Assembly (NCBI RefSeq): GCF_000003855.2
Contig: NW_003101681.1
Span: 4,321,359-4,385,358 of the forward strand
Length of the DNA stretch: 64,000 nucleotides
Reading direction: 5' to 3'
Source: Blastomyces gilchristii SLH14081
Lineage: Eukaryota; Ascomycota; Eurotiomycetes; Onygenales; Ajellomycetaceae
Below are positions 35,327-48,049 of the stretch, in pieces (the first letter of the stretch is position 1; every line of letters starts with the position of its first letter). Position numbers and translations under genes: made by a program. The notes beneath the pieces were generated by a model. It made no database searches. It saw nothing but the letters and a program-made list of their open reading frames with translations, and was not told where the DNA came from.

Positions 35327-35594
35327 TGTCAGGAAAAAGAGGTTATACACTACTGAACGCTATCAACATTGTATTACTACAATATTTCTCATCATCATCA
35401 GCTTACTACAACACTCATCTAATACTTGCTTATACTAGCTCTCTTGACTCGCACATATATTTTACTATAAATAGCTCTATCTTTTGTATGAAATAGATAT
35501 ATTAGATAGTACACAGATAATATAACAAGTAGATCTTGATACATATAAGATTCATATGTCTTCAACATATTTATCTGTGACACTCATTTCAACA
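35327..35594 (+). repeat. 5' LTR of a Ty1/Copia element
   Basis: 268 bp beginning TGTCAGG and ending TTTCAACA, directly followed by a primer-binding site. The matching 3' LTR is not in the window, because chromovirus C2 interrupts the element at 47339. A TATAAATA box occurs near 35466. Confidence 0.7.
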
Positions 35595-35607
35595 GTTATG
35601 AGCCCGG
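35595..35607 (+). other. Copia primer-binding site, initiator-Met half-tRNA type
   Basis: GTTATGAGCCCGG is complementary to the anticodon region of initiator methionine tRNA (CCGGGCTCATAAC). Drosophila copia and some relatives prime from such an internal tRNA fragment. It stands immediately after the LTR end, which supports both calls. Confidence 0.75.
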
Positions 35608-35896
35608 TAAGCAGCATCTGAAGAGAAGCATGATACACTGATCTCAATTCTCATTCAAATTTGACAATAATCATTCAAACTGAGATGATTGATTCTCATC
35701 TGTGTACAGTTCAAAATTCTTGACTGTTATATTATACCTGATTCTCATTGAACTGAGATAATTGATTCTTACACATATATGTTCTGAAATTCTTGACTGT
35801 TATACACTCTGATTTCTGATCATATTCACAAATACTTGAACTGATTCCTCAATTCATTCAATATAACTGATATGACAGACAAGACAATGTCTAGTA

Positions 35897-37969
35897 TGAC
35901 GGTTCATCTTAGTATTTCTGAAGATTGAAAACTTTGATACAAGCATATGCTAGAATATGCAAAGAACAAGAAGATATCAGACTTTATCAATCTTGATAAA
36001 CCTGATATCTTCTCTGAACTAGAAGAATCTCTGAAATCTGAGTATTCAGAAGAAGTCACTGCAGAGGCTAAGATAGTATATAATATCAAGATCACTGCAT
36101 GAAAAATCAAATATATGAAATATAAGAAATTGAATGAAGATATGACAAAGATATGAGATATTATATGAAGAACAGTGAATGTCACAGAGCTATAACATGT
36201 ATATAGCAAGAATAATGATATGAAGAAAATTATCTATTTATTAAGAGATTATCTCTCTCTCACAACTGCAGACTATTAAGATGATGTGAGAATCTGATAT
36301 CATGATCTCTGCAAAGCACTGAAAAACAGAGATATAGAGAAGTAATTAAATAACTAATCACTCATTGAAGATGATATCAAAGAGACAGATATAGCTGAAC
36401 AGTTTAACTTGAAAAAAGACTTCTTAAATGTGAATCTAGCTATTGATGCAGATTATATATAAACATAAGCTAAGAATATCTGACATGATAAAGATGTTAT
36501 ATCTTTGATAGAGTTAGTTAAGAACTTCAAGAAACAGTATAGAGAAATGAGTATTCTCAAAGAAGATAAATCTATGAACTTCACTACTCTTAATAAAAGA
36601 TCTCAGTAGTTATTATCAGTAATATTTAGAAACTGTATCTGCAGAGTCTGTCACTGATATACTCAGTGCTACTATCTTAATTCATTAAGAAAGTCATATG
36701 AATAAAAGGAAAATGAGAAGAAAAGAACTCAGATTGATCAAGCTCTTAAAAATCAAGAATTGAAGAGATATATTGATTGTGCAATATCTAGAGAATTATT
36801 TATAAATATAGATATAATAGATGTCAATGAAGCAGTTCTAGAAGAAATGATTCTGAAGTAATCAGTTTCTCAATCTATCAATTATCAATCTATCAATCAT
36901 TAATCTATCAATCAGCAGATCTGAAAAATATTGATAAACTCTTTAAATTCACACTTCTATCTCTGAAACTCCTGAATCTTTGATACTGATGTGAAACAGT
37001 ATATATACAATAATCAAACATATTTTCTATTCTTTACATCTGTGAATAAGAATGCAGAAGTCTATACAGACAATTTCAGCACTAAAGTTGAAGATTATGA
37101 AACTGTTAGAACTATTATAATAAATGAAGCAGGAAAGCAGTTCAATATCAATCTCATTAATATAGCTTATATACTGAATTTCCATACAAATATCATCACA
37201 TGAAAACTGTGTTTTCATATAGAAGACATCTATTATAATGAAAAAGACTTCAGATTGTAAAAACACACAGATAATACAATCTTTACATGCATTGAAGTAT
37301 TTGAGAGATTACTAGTTACAGAATATAATAGTGAAACAGCTGTTTATTCAACTATATCAGAAAAATCAACTATCAAAGTCACAGCAGCTATTATATCACA
37401 CACTTCTAATATTACTATATCTGAAAAAATGATATCTTCAAATTCTTCAACTTCTATAAATTCTTCTTCTAATCTGTTATTACACACTTCAACAAATCAT
37501 TCTTTCAACCTGTTAATACACATAAAATCTTCTTAAAAATCTAAGATCTCTATAGCTACTCAGTCTACATGATATAAGAGATTAGAATATTCATTGAAAA
37601 TCATTATTTAAAAGCTTATAAATAATGCAACTGATGTTCAAATCATCAATCTAGAAGATGCTGTGAATAAGCTTATCACTGAGCTTTACAAACTCTGTCA
37701 TCTATCTAATGCAAAAAATTAAATATCTAGATATTCTTATGTTAGATCTCAAAAACCATTCAAACATCTATACACAGATATTATACATGGCTCTACTCAG
37801 TGCTATAATAATGAGTATTATCTCATTCATTTCATATGTGATTATCTTCATTTTCATATAGCTATAACAGCTATCTGAAAATCAGAAATCTGAAAAGCTC
37901 TTAGATAAGCTATCAGTTGAATTAAATATCAATTCAACTGTACTATAAAGATTATTCATATTAATAATA
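35897..37969 (+). pseudogene. Copia gag, protease and start of integrase
   Basis: The frame starts at an ATG at about 35897. Gag-like helical sequence is followed by a CCHC-like knuckle near 36636 (CRVCH..TQCYYL), then a Copia protease region (36991-37203) ending NIAYILNFHTNIIT, which matches the usual NVxYxPxFxxNLxS block. Further on, LYTDIIHGSTQCYNNEYYLI and FICDYLHF match the start of the Copia integrase core. Stops of all three kinds interrupt it. Chromovirus A3 inserted at 37969 and the frame resumes at 45220. Confidence 0.8.
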
Positions 37970-38226
37970 TGTAAGAATAAGTGCTCGCAGGCGATTATTC
38001 AGGTGTTTGCAGCTTGGCATGATATATACTGTTAACTACTAGAAGTGTTCACAGTAGGAAGATAAATGTAGAGGTTAAGTGTATAATAGCATTCAAGCTG
38101 AGTTGTAAATAGTATTCATGAACTCCAGTCTATATAGTTGTGTGTAGCCAAGGGCCGCTAGCCCTATTGATTATGTGAGAGATAGAAATAGAGGTAAAGA
38201 ATTTGTAAGAAGTGAGATTTCTTACA
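37970..38226 (-). repeat. 3' LTR of chromovirus A3
   Basis: 257 bp, TGTAAGAA to TTCTTACA, next to the polypurine tract at 38227-38240. Confidence 0.92.
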
Positions 38227-38889
38227 TACCCCCCTCTCTCTAAGACTTTGTCCGCGAAGTCTTTCACTGAGTGACTTCATAGTCAGCTCAGCACTGCAGT
38301 GATACTCACTAAAAATTCTTCACATCTGTAAAAAACCTCAGTGAGGAAAAATTCCTTGTTATCACAAAGAGAAAAGAGTCTGTCACTCAGTTTCTTGTTC
38401 TGTGAGATTCTTTATAATCTACAGATTCTTCTCTGACTATCATACAGATTCATCTCACATCTTTCATACAGAAGAGTTCTGATTGACTCTCAATCATTTT
38501 CATGAGATTCTTGTGTGATTATTACACAGATTCATCTCACAGATGAATTACTCTCTGTGAGATCACTCTTATCAAAGAGAAACATTCATAAGTTAATCTT
38601 TCATTCATTCTTGCAAATCATTGCTCTTTGATACTGTAGAATTGTGAGGAATTTTCCATTCTTTCATCAACTCTGTAGAATTGTAGAATCAAGATATTCA
38701 CAGTCTGCAATCACTCTTTGTAGTCATATAGAAAGATTCAGATCTGTAATTCACAATCACTCTTATTTACTAGAGTGATCTGACTGTTCTGCAGAATCAC
38801 TCACAGTGTAAGTAAACCTCTCTAGAGTAGTATAAATATTCCAGATCTGTCTGCAGAATCTCATCTTCTTTTTTCTTTTTCTGTAACAG

Positions 38890-39400
38890 CTTTCATTCTC
38901 ACAAACTGTGAGTATTCTTATTCATCTGTGAAGTGTTTTCACTCAGATGACAGAGAGAGAGTGTTTCTGACAATGTTCACATGTTGATTCAAGAACTTCT
39001 CAAGAATAAAAATTTTTTCAATTTCAATATCTTTATAAACAATGTCTGATCACTGCTGAGCTTCTTGTGAGTGTCTCTGCAACTCCTTCAGTCACTTTTT
39101 ACTGACTGATGAAGTAGAGACACTGCTGCTCACAACTGTGTCTTCACTTCTCTCAGCTCTGTCACTGCATCTGATCTTCAGGCCAGTGGCTCATCTTATT
39201 TCTTCCTCAGGCCAGTCTCTGACTTTAAGCAGTGCAGTTTCTCTCTTTGCTGTAAGTCTTCTCATAAGTAATTTCTTGCAGATTCTAGCTGACAGTTCTT
39301 GCAAAGCTCTCAGTGTTGTCAGTGTCTTCTGTGGCTCTGTGAGCCTATGATCACTCTCTTCCTGCCTGCACAATCTCTGACCAGGTATATGTAAATATGC
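38890..39400 (-). pseudogene. Post-chromodomain ORF of family A, unrecognised
   Basis: Between the chromodomain and the 3' LTR, a minus-strand frame different from gag-pol reads GQRLCRQEESDHRLTEPQKT and then LQELSARICKKLLMRRLTAK, a basic, helical sequence; A2 keeps the matching piece at 10635-10817. This adds about 1.9 kb after pol. The family is unknown, and it may be an accessory ORF or a host fragment captured by the element. Confidence 0.4.
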
Positions 39401-40059
39401 CTAGGTTCTCTATCAATGATTCTCACATCACAGCACATTTCCACAATCTCATTGTCAATGGGAGATGGGTTCTCAGATACCTGTAAAATCTGAGTAGTCA
39501 AGGCAATGCAAATGTCATGAATTTATGATGAGAGTTGACCTGGACAGATGAGCTCTCTCTTCACATTCTCATTGTTTTCAGACTGAATACTTCAGCACAA
39601 CTGAGAGAGCAGACACAGCTTTATAAGAGATATCTGATTATACATGTAGATGATCAGTCTTCAAGGTTCTGCTGCAACTGTGTGTGCTCTGATATTCAGC
39701 TTCTCTGAAGTCTGTGCATTTCTGACAGTCTTTGTGTCAAATGCAATAATTGTCTGTATTACAAGCATGATGCTCTCTGCTTCTTTGAAGAAGGAAATTA
39801 GTAGTTGTGAGGAGATTGAGTGTCGCGGGTGTTGATAATATGAATATGAGTTTTCTTTGTTTTTTCTTTATTGATCTCTAAATTGTATTCACAGCTCTGT
39901 TTATTTTCTTGTTTTTTAGCTTTAATGAGAATATGTTTTCTTCTTTTCTTGTATACACTGCAGACTGTTCATCTCAGTAGAAATTCATTATCTTGTAGAC
40001 TAGGGTTTGTAAATGACAGTGTTAATGTCTTTATTACAATCAGATTCTTAGTGAAGATC

Positions 40060-43000
40060 ACATCATTCTGACTTGTCAGAATTTATAGTATGAAAGTCAT
40101 GTCTCAGCTTCTGCAGATATCTTATCTATCTGAATGATTTTCAAGTGAACTTATTCACCTTGTCAGAATACTCTTATCACTGAACCTTGAATCAGAGCTC
40201 ATAATCTTACTTCTCTGAGTCAATAATCTCTTTGATCTGATATTCTCTTTCACTCTCTAGTGCTTTGTGAACAGGGTGATGAGTCACAGAGTTCTCTCCT
40301 GAGAAATCCTTGTATTTATAAAGTAAAGAGACATGAAAAACATTATACATCTGCAATTCAGATGACAGTTTCAATCTGTAGAACTGTGAGCTAACTTTCT
40401 TCATAATCTTATAAGACTCTGTTCACAAGAGATTCAGCTTCTTACTAGATCTCTGTATGATGATGTTTTCTAGACTCAGTCAGACTCTATCATCTTTCTT
40501 GAAACTCTTTACAATATGCTTGAAGTCATAGTATCTCTTCTGATACTCTTGAGCCTTTCTCAAGAATTTACAGACTTTCTCCCAGATCTTCTGAATTCTC
40601 TCAGCTTATTCACAGACATCACTACACTCTATAGTGTACTCTCATGAGTTCATCAAGATCATTCACAGATGAGTTCTAGTGAGTATCTCAAAGAGGATTT
40701 TATCTGTGCTGACATGTTTTAAGTTGTTGTATACAAACTCTGTAAGTGATAATCAATGCACTCAGTCATTCTGATTATAATTGACAAAGCATTACAGATA
40801 CTGTTTCAATATACTCATCAGGTGTTCTGTCTGATCATCTGTCTGTTAATGAAAAGTCATGCTTAGATCTCATGAGATCTTCAGTATAGTTATCAGATCA
40901 GATCAGAACTCTTCTGTGAAGATTGATTCTCTGTCTGAGACAATGTTTACAGGCAATTCATGCAATCAGATCACATTGCAGACAAAGATGTGAGTCAAAT
41001 CCTTTGACTTCAAGTTCTTGCAGGTGGGTATAAAGTGTGTCATCTTGATGAAGTGATTCACTATCATCAGCACACTGTCAAAGCAGGCATCATATATGTC
41101 CTTGCTTTCAGAGAGACTCACAAGGATATTCATTTCTAGCTGTTTCCAAGATTTCTGTGAAATGAGTAGAGAAGTAAGTTCTTTATATAGCCTGAACTGC
41201 ACTACTCACAAATCCTGATAAACAGCATAAGAATTCACTATCTTCTTCATAAGTTCTTACATCTTCAGTCAGAAGTATTTTCTTACAAGCAGCTCATGAG
41301 TTCTAGTGTCTGTAAAATGATCTGCTAGAGAAGAGTCATGATATCTTTTAATAAGTTCTACATGTAGAAACTCATTTGCAGGCACATAAATTCAGTTCTC
41401 TCTTTACAAGAGACTATTTAAGTCTCTTTAACTCTTTATTTCTGCAGAATTGATCTCTGCTGTGAGCAGTTTCTGAATATGCTGAGCATATTCATTCTTC
41501 AGTTGCAGTTCAGATAATCTGAATAGAAGATCTTATAAAGACTTATACTCTGTTTTTTCTTATATCAGGTCTTTCACAGTGCTTCTCAAAGCTCATAAAC
41601 TCTTCAGATTATAGATACCCTCTTCAAGAATCCTCACAGAGATTCTCAGAGTGTTGACTCTTAGTATTATAGAGAGTAGTTGTGCAGGCTTCTCTTCTTT
41701 CTTCTCTCTCTTCTCTCACAGAGGATTGAGAGACTCTTTAATTAATCTCTTTGCAACACTCAGTCTGAGCATTCTGTGAAGCTTTTCTACCTTCTCTAGT
41801 CTCTCTGTGTCTGTCATTCTGATCTTCTTAACATAGTCTGGTCTGTGAGAGAATTCATCTGCTGAGTTCTTAGTTCCCTTGATATATTCTATCTTGAACC
41901 AGAACTCACTCAGTCTCTGAGCTCAGTGAACCTGCTGCTGTAAGAGTTCCTTGATTGAAGTAAACTGTTGTAAGCTGTCATGATCAGTTCTAACAGTAAT
42001 CACTGTCACAAGGCTCTTGAAGTAGTGACATCAGTGATGAAAGGATTTCACTATTATGAGAAGCTTCTGATCATGAATGTTATAGTTAATCTTCATGAGT
42101 TACATCTTCTGCAAGAAAAAGGCCACTGAAACCCAGTTCTCATTTGACTGTAGTTGTAAGACTATTTCTGAAATTGCAAAGAAGAAGGCATCTGTCTTCA
42201 ATCTGATTAAGAGTAAGAGATCAAAGTGAAACAGTATCACTGCATCTGTAAATGCCTGTTTCAACCTTGCAAAGACCTCATGAGCTTCTGAGATAAGAAA
42301 GTCCTTGCAGTTCTTCCTTCTCAACAACCTTTTCATTCTTCATTTATGGGATGACTTCTTCTTGTTTTCACTCTTCAGCATGTCTGTAAGAGCCAAGAAG
42401 ATCCTTGTGAATGTAAAGATAAACTATCTATAGAAATTCACAAAGCCTAGAAAGATCTGAATCTCATGAATACTAGTTAACTCTGATCATGATAGAATAG
42501 TCTCAACTCATGAAGATTTCATCTGAATACTATCTGTGATGATTACATATTCTAGGAAATTAATTCAGTGAGCACTGAAGTTGTACTTTATAAGCTTAAC
42601 ATACAGTCCTGTCTCATCTAAGGCCTTCAACACACTTTACACATGCTCAGTGTGTTCTTCCTTCTTCATGAAGTACATTATCACATCATTCAGATATATT
42701 ATCATGAAGACATTCAGATATATATGAAGTATTTTATTAATGAAAGACTGAAATGCTGCAGAGACATTAGTCAGATTAAAAGGCATCACTAGATATTCAA
42801 ACAATCTCAGTGCAGTTCTAAAGACAGTCTTTCATTCATTCTCAGACTGTATTTGCAGCTGTGTATATGTATTGATCACATTCAGTTGTATGAATATAAC
42901 AGCTTCTGTGAGATGATTGATCACATTCTCAATCAGAGACAGAGAGTAGTGACTCTTTATTATCTTAGAGTTCAGATTGTGATAGTCTACACACAATCTG

Positions 43001-44925
43001 AGATCTTCATTCTTCTTCTTCATGAACATCACAGAGGCTCTCACAGAGGCCTGTGAAGATTGAATGAAGTCATTCTTCAGATTCTTCTTCACATAGATCT
43101 GCAAGACCTCTGTCTTGTGATGAAAGAGCTTATAGATTGATTCTCAGAAGGGTTTCTACTCTTCTATCAAATCTATTATCAGATTCTTCTTATGATGAGA
43201 AGAAAGCTCAGCTGCCTTAGCTGGGCTGAACATCTCTGTGAGATCTCAGTATTCCTCTGATATCTGAAGCTCAGTTTTCATGATCACAAGGTTCTCAGAC
43301 ACTTGCAAAGTCATTATATAGATGAGCTTGTCTTCTCTAATCAACTCTGCAGCATCAACTGCTTCTATCTTCATAAGTGAGTCTGTTAACACTGATCAGA
43401 AGTATAAACCTGACTCACAGACAGCTATGTGTGAATTGTGTCTTTGAAGTCATATAAGTCTCAAATACATGTCATCTGTGATGTCTGTGATAATCACAGT
43501 TTTCACAAATCTTCTCCAGGTTTCAGAGAGATCTTGCAATTCAAAGATGACTCTCATGAGTTTCTCAGTTCTCAGATCTGAGTTCTCATGCCCTGCTTAT
43601 TACAAGAGCAGGTTCTCAGTCTTCATCTTCCAGCTCATTCACTCTGTGAGCTTTAGAGACATCACAGTGACCTGGGATCCTGAGTTCATCAATGCTTTTC
43701 ATACTTGTAAGACAGCAGCACTGCAGTGTGATCTCTCTCTGCAAGTAAGTATTTTCATTGAGGAAGTAACAGATTCAGATATCAGCTTCAAGACTCTTAA
43801 GAAGGCTGTTACTGACTCTGTCTGTGACTTCTCAAATTTCTATTTTGATTTGTCTGAATAGTTTGCACAGAGATGTTCTGATTTAGAACAGATAAAGCAG
43901 AGTCTCTTTTCCTTGATCTCTCTGTTGTGCACTCTGTTCATAAGAGCTTGTGAAGCTCTTTCTCTCTGCTCAGCAGTCAGACATGAATCTCTCTGTGCTT
44001 TATCATCTTTTTCTGACAAATCTGTTCTCTGTTGTTCTGACTCTTATAAGACTGATTGATGATTCACTCTCTGCAGGTCTGTGACTCTCACAGTGATTTG
44101 TAAGTGATGAATAAGAGTCATCAGTTTCTTCAGAGTCAAGAGCTTAGAGCCTTGCTCAATGAGCTTGTTCTGTATATCTTTATTCAGTCTCTTCATGAAT
44201 ATCATCATTCAGGTCTTGTTTCAGAGCCCTGTTTTCACAGATCTCAATTCATGTCACAATTTTATAAAGTGCTGTGAGTAGTCTTCATCAGATTCCTTGT
44301 CTCTTTTTCTAATGTTGATGATCACAGTTCAGGTGTTCTCTGTCCAGCTTGTAGAGTCTCTCAACTTATTCTCTAGATAGGTCTTGAGAACAGATCATCA
44401 AGATCTCTCATAATCATTCTCTAAATGATTCAGCCAGTCCTTGACTTCAGTGTAATAGAGGCCTGTCATCATATAGATGACAGCTTCTTCATCTTCCATG
44501 TCACACAGCTGGGTTTGCAAGTCAATTTCAAATACAAACTCACAAAAGCTTTTATAGATTGTGATTTGATAGATGGTCTTAAGTGATTGTGACTTGAGAA
44601 AGTTTCTTTTCAGTTTGCAGGTGTCTCTGAAGATCATGTCTAGAGACTCAGTTTGAGAGTGTTTGCAGGCAGTAAGCATTCCTTGTAGAAAAATAGCTTA
44701 ATTTCATGAGAGATGCTCAAGAATGTTCTTCACTAAGATTGGTTTATTCATGAGTTCAGAGAGTTCCTCTGTCACAGATGCAGAGAATGATGTTCTGTGA
44801 GTGATTGATAAGTTCTCTGAGACTTCTTTCACAGAAGTTATTCATGATTCAAGTGGCTGCTTCTGAGTGCCTGCAGTAGGGTTTGCAGGGGTTGAAGCAC
44901 ATGAGTTTCTAGTTCTTTCAGTCAT
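40060..44925 (-). pseudogene. A3 gag-pol fusion remnant
   Basis: The ATG at 44925 opens MTERTRNSCASTPANPTAG. All open pieces down to 40207 are in the same frame: gag (44398-44679), RT (43104-42832, LRLCVDYHNLN), RNase H (42336-42100), integrase core (41202-40966) and the integrase end FYRLKLSSELQMYNVFHVSLL (from 40404). A chromodomain beginning EREYQIKEIIDSEK follows. Gag and pol are therefore one ORF of about 1600 codons. It is interrupted mainly by TGA at expected Trp codons, with some TAA and TAG. Not active. Confidence 0.88.
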
Positions 44926-44957
44926 AACAGATGGTTGCTGACTGACTGAGCTTGAAA

Positions 44958-45214
44958 TGTAAGAATAAGTGCTCACAGGTGATTATTCAGGTGTTTGCAG
45001 CTTGATATGATATGTACTGTTAACTACTAGAAGTGTTCACAGTAGAAAGATAAATGTAGAGATCAAGTGTATAATAGCATTCAAGCTGAGTTGTGAATAG
45101 TATTCACAAACTCCAGTCTATATAGTTGTGTGTAGCCAAGGGCCGCTAGCCCTATTGATTACGCGAGAGATAGGAATAGAGGTAAAGAATCTGTGAGGAG
45201 CGGGATTTCTTACA
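44958..45214 (-). repeat. 5' LTR of chromovirus A3
   Basis: 257 bp, TGTAAGAA to TTCTTACA. The sequence just inside it on the minus strand (TTTCAAGCTCAGTCAGTC) occupies the primer-site position, but I do not recognise the tRNA. Confidence 0.92.
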
Positions 45215-45219
45215 TAATA

Positions 45220-47338
45220 ATACTGCAGTCAAGAAAGCAGATGACTTCATAAATTGAGTGAATAATGAAGATCTAGAGATGAAGTATTCTTCAGAGTATA
45301 TTCATGAATAAAATGATACAGTAGAGTGAGCAGAAGCAATATTAATAATAAAGATAAGAACTCTATAAATAGAATCTCTTCTATCACAATCTCTTTTCTC
45401 TGAGATCACACTTACTACTATCTATCTAGTGAATCAAACCTCTACTAGAATTCTAGATTGAAAGTCATCTCTATAAGTATTGAAAGAATTTCTACAAATC
45501 AAATCTCACTTCTGTACTTATCTTTGAATCTACAGATGTCACATTTATGCAAAGATACTGAATGAAGTTCTCAATAGAAATCACTCTCAGAAGCTAGATC
45601 TCTGAGTATATATTAAATATCTAGTTGAATATCATTCTACAAACATCTATTGAATTTGAATTTCACACTTAGAATGAGTGATAAGAGCAAGAGATGTGAT
45701 ATTTAATGAGAATAGAAAATTCAACTCAGAAGATCTCTACATTGAAAGACAACTAAGAGATTGAGTATATAAGAAGATGAAGCTTCTACATATGAAAGTT
45801 TGAGAATTATTAATGACTTCTATCAATCAATTGAAAGAGATTATAGATACAGATATTGATGTTTTTCACTCTGAAGAAAATGCTCAAAGCTCTGAAAAAA
45901 TAGAGAAGAAAAATAATGAGTATCTTTCTACATCAGATTCAATGCCAGAGTCAACAGGTTTCAATGTTAATATTAGTACTCATTCAGCTGTGATAGATAA
46001 TTAAATATGAAATATTACATCTAGAGCTCATGATATCAGTGCTGATTTTGATAAAGCTAATATCATTGAAGATCACAGAATATGAAAACACAGAGCTGCT
46101 TATCTTATAACAGTTGAAAATGTTAAAGATAATTCTTATTGAATGATCAATGATGCATTCTCTTATTCATATTCATACACAGACTTTAATAAGTCTCAAA
46201 ATTTATTTTCTAATACTGTTTTTACTGTTATTCATAATACAGCTATATTAACAGTATTTATACTGACTTCAAGAATTCATAGATCTCAACTGTTAGACTC
46301 ATTAAATCACTGAGCAGATGTTGAAAAACACTCACATTGTGAAGAATTTGAGAACACTGTTAAGCAGAAATGAAATAGTATATCTCTGTAGAATACATAT
46401 GAAATTACTAGCAGATTACAGAGAGATATCTCAGTTATTTCTCTATAATAAGTATTTATCTATAAATTCAATGATGAAGATTTTCTTTTGAAATACAAAG
46501 CTTGTATCTGTGTATGCAAAGATCTTCAATCAATTATAGATCTCACTATAAAAGCTTATACACTAGCTGTCAGAGATCTCTGAATCTTATTAGCTTTAAC
46601 AGCAGTATTTGATCTAGATGTGAAACAGCTAGATGAAATCAATATCTTCATTAATAGTGATATTAATGAGCTAGTATATATGAAACTATCTGATGAATAA
46701 TGAAAGTTGAAGAGAGTGTAAAATTTGAAGTGTATAAATCATATACTAAAACTTCTATAAGTACTATATAAATTACATAGATTATCTCTTCTCTGATTAA
46801 ATAAACTATCTTCAATATTGAGAACAACTAGGCTTTATCTCTATATCAGAGAATCAATGTCTCTTCTTTAATAATTAATTAATTATCTTCTTCTATATGA
46901 ATGATATTGTCATTCTATCATAATGAGAAGATTTAAAAGAAAGAGATTAACTAATCAAAGATTTTAAAAACATCTACAAGATCTGATAGATAAGAGATTT
47001 AAAATGATTTCTCAACATGTGAATAATATGTGATTGCTCTAACTTAAAGCTCTGATTATATCAGAATGTCTATATTGATAAGATAGTTAATATATATCAT
47101 CTCACATATGTCTGTAAGATATATACCTCACTAACTGATGCTTCATTAGAGTCTTTTAATAAGTCAGTTATATTCACAAAAATTCATCATTATTAATAAC
47201 ATATCAGCTTCTGTATCTACTCAGCAGTGATGACTCGCTCTGATATTATATATACAGTGAATAAACTAGCTACATTCATAATAAATTCATCAGAACATCA
47301 CTTATCAGAGATGAATAGAATGATATCTTATCTATATA
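45220..47338 (+). pseudogene. Copia integrase end and reverse transcriptase remnant
   Basis: Continuation of the Copia frame after A3: the integrase tail (SQKLDL, YIKYLVEYHSTNIY, VIRARDVIFNE) is the block that precedes RT in Copia elements. An RT/RNase H region follows (FDLDVKQ, then SAVMTRSDIIYTVNKLATF). Stops throughout. It is cut at 47338 by the insertion of C2; the remainder should lie beyond the window. Confidence 0.8.
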
Positions 47339-47871
47339 TGTCACGCCCCCGGCCGCGCCAAGGCCCCGCTGCGGTTCCACACAGCTTATCACTTTCATGT
47401 GGATGATTTCATTCTGTTCAAACTGGTTTTCAATCACTCTATGACATTATTCAGATATATTATAGAAAGATTTGATTGATGAATATAAGAACCTCACTTC
47501 TATATAAGATCAGCAGATTACTCTTTCTTAGTAGTGAGATATCACTAAGATATCACTTCAGCTATTCTCACTCATAGAATAGAAGAAGAGTATCTGCTTA
47601 TTATCTATATAGAATAGCTAGATACTGACTTCTTATTAAAGAAATCAGTAATTCATTTTTCTTCTACTAAAATATATATAAGAGTTACTGTATTTCTTAT
47701 ATAATCTTCTTAGTATACTAAGTATTATATCTGTGATATTCTTGTAATAACTCTGTAGTCTATAAGCTCACTATTTAAGTAAGATAGTTAAGCTTACTTA
47801 TACAGCTTCTTAAATAACTACTTCTATATAATATCACTGACTAGTCACTGCTTCAGTTTCATTATATTACA
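47339..47871 (+). repeat. 5' LTR of chromovirus C2
   Basis: 533 bp beginning TGTCACGCCCCCGG and ending ATATTACA. The left flank ATATA (47334-47338) is the expected target duplication. The first 46 bp are GC-rich and unmutated, the rest partly mutated. It aligns without gaps to 20061-20593. Confidence 0.9.
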
Positions 47872-48049
47872 ATTTAAATCACTTAATCTGATTATAAGTT
47901 TGAATCAGTTAAGCTCTAATAAACTGATATAGTCTCATATACTTACACTGAGACTAACTCAATCTCACTCTCTGAGAGAAACTCTATATTATTCTCTAGA
48001 GTGTGTATATCTTTACTCTGACAGAAATCTGAGATTTCTGAACTCACTG

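Larger units (their letters stand above)
37970..45214 (-). mobile_element. Chromovirus A3, full-length Ty3/Gypsy LTR retrotransposon
   Basis: 7245 bp with LTRs at 37970-38226 and 44958-45214, inserted in the Copia integrase with the TSD TAATA (37965-37969 and 45215-45219). Minus-strand element with a polypurine tract (reverse of TACCCCCCTCTCTC) at 38227. Exactly the length of A2. In 38401-38700 I count by eye CC 1, GG 1, CG 0, against CA 29 and TG 20, with TA 16. Confidence 0.94.

Noticed and set aside
37970..45214. Classical CpA-targeting RIP
   Set aside because: CpA and TpG are abundant and TpA low in the younger copies, opposite to that process; only the older copies show TpA gain.
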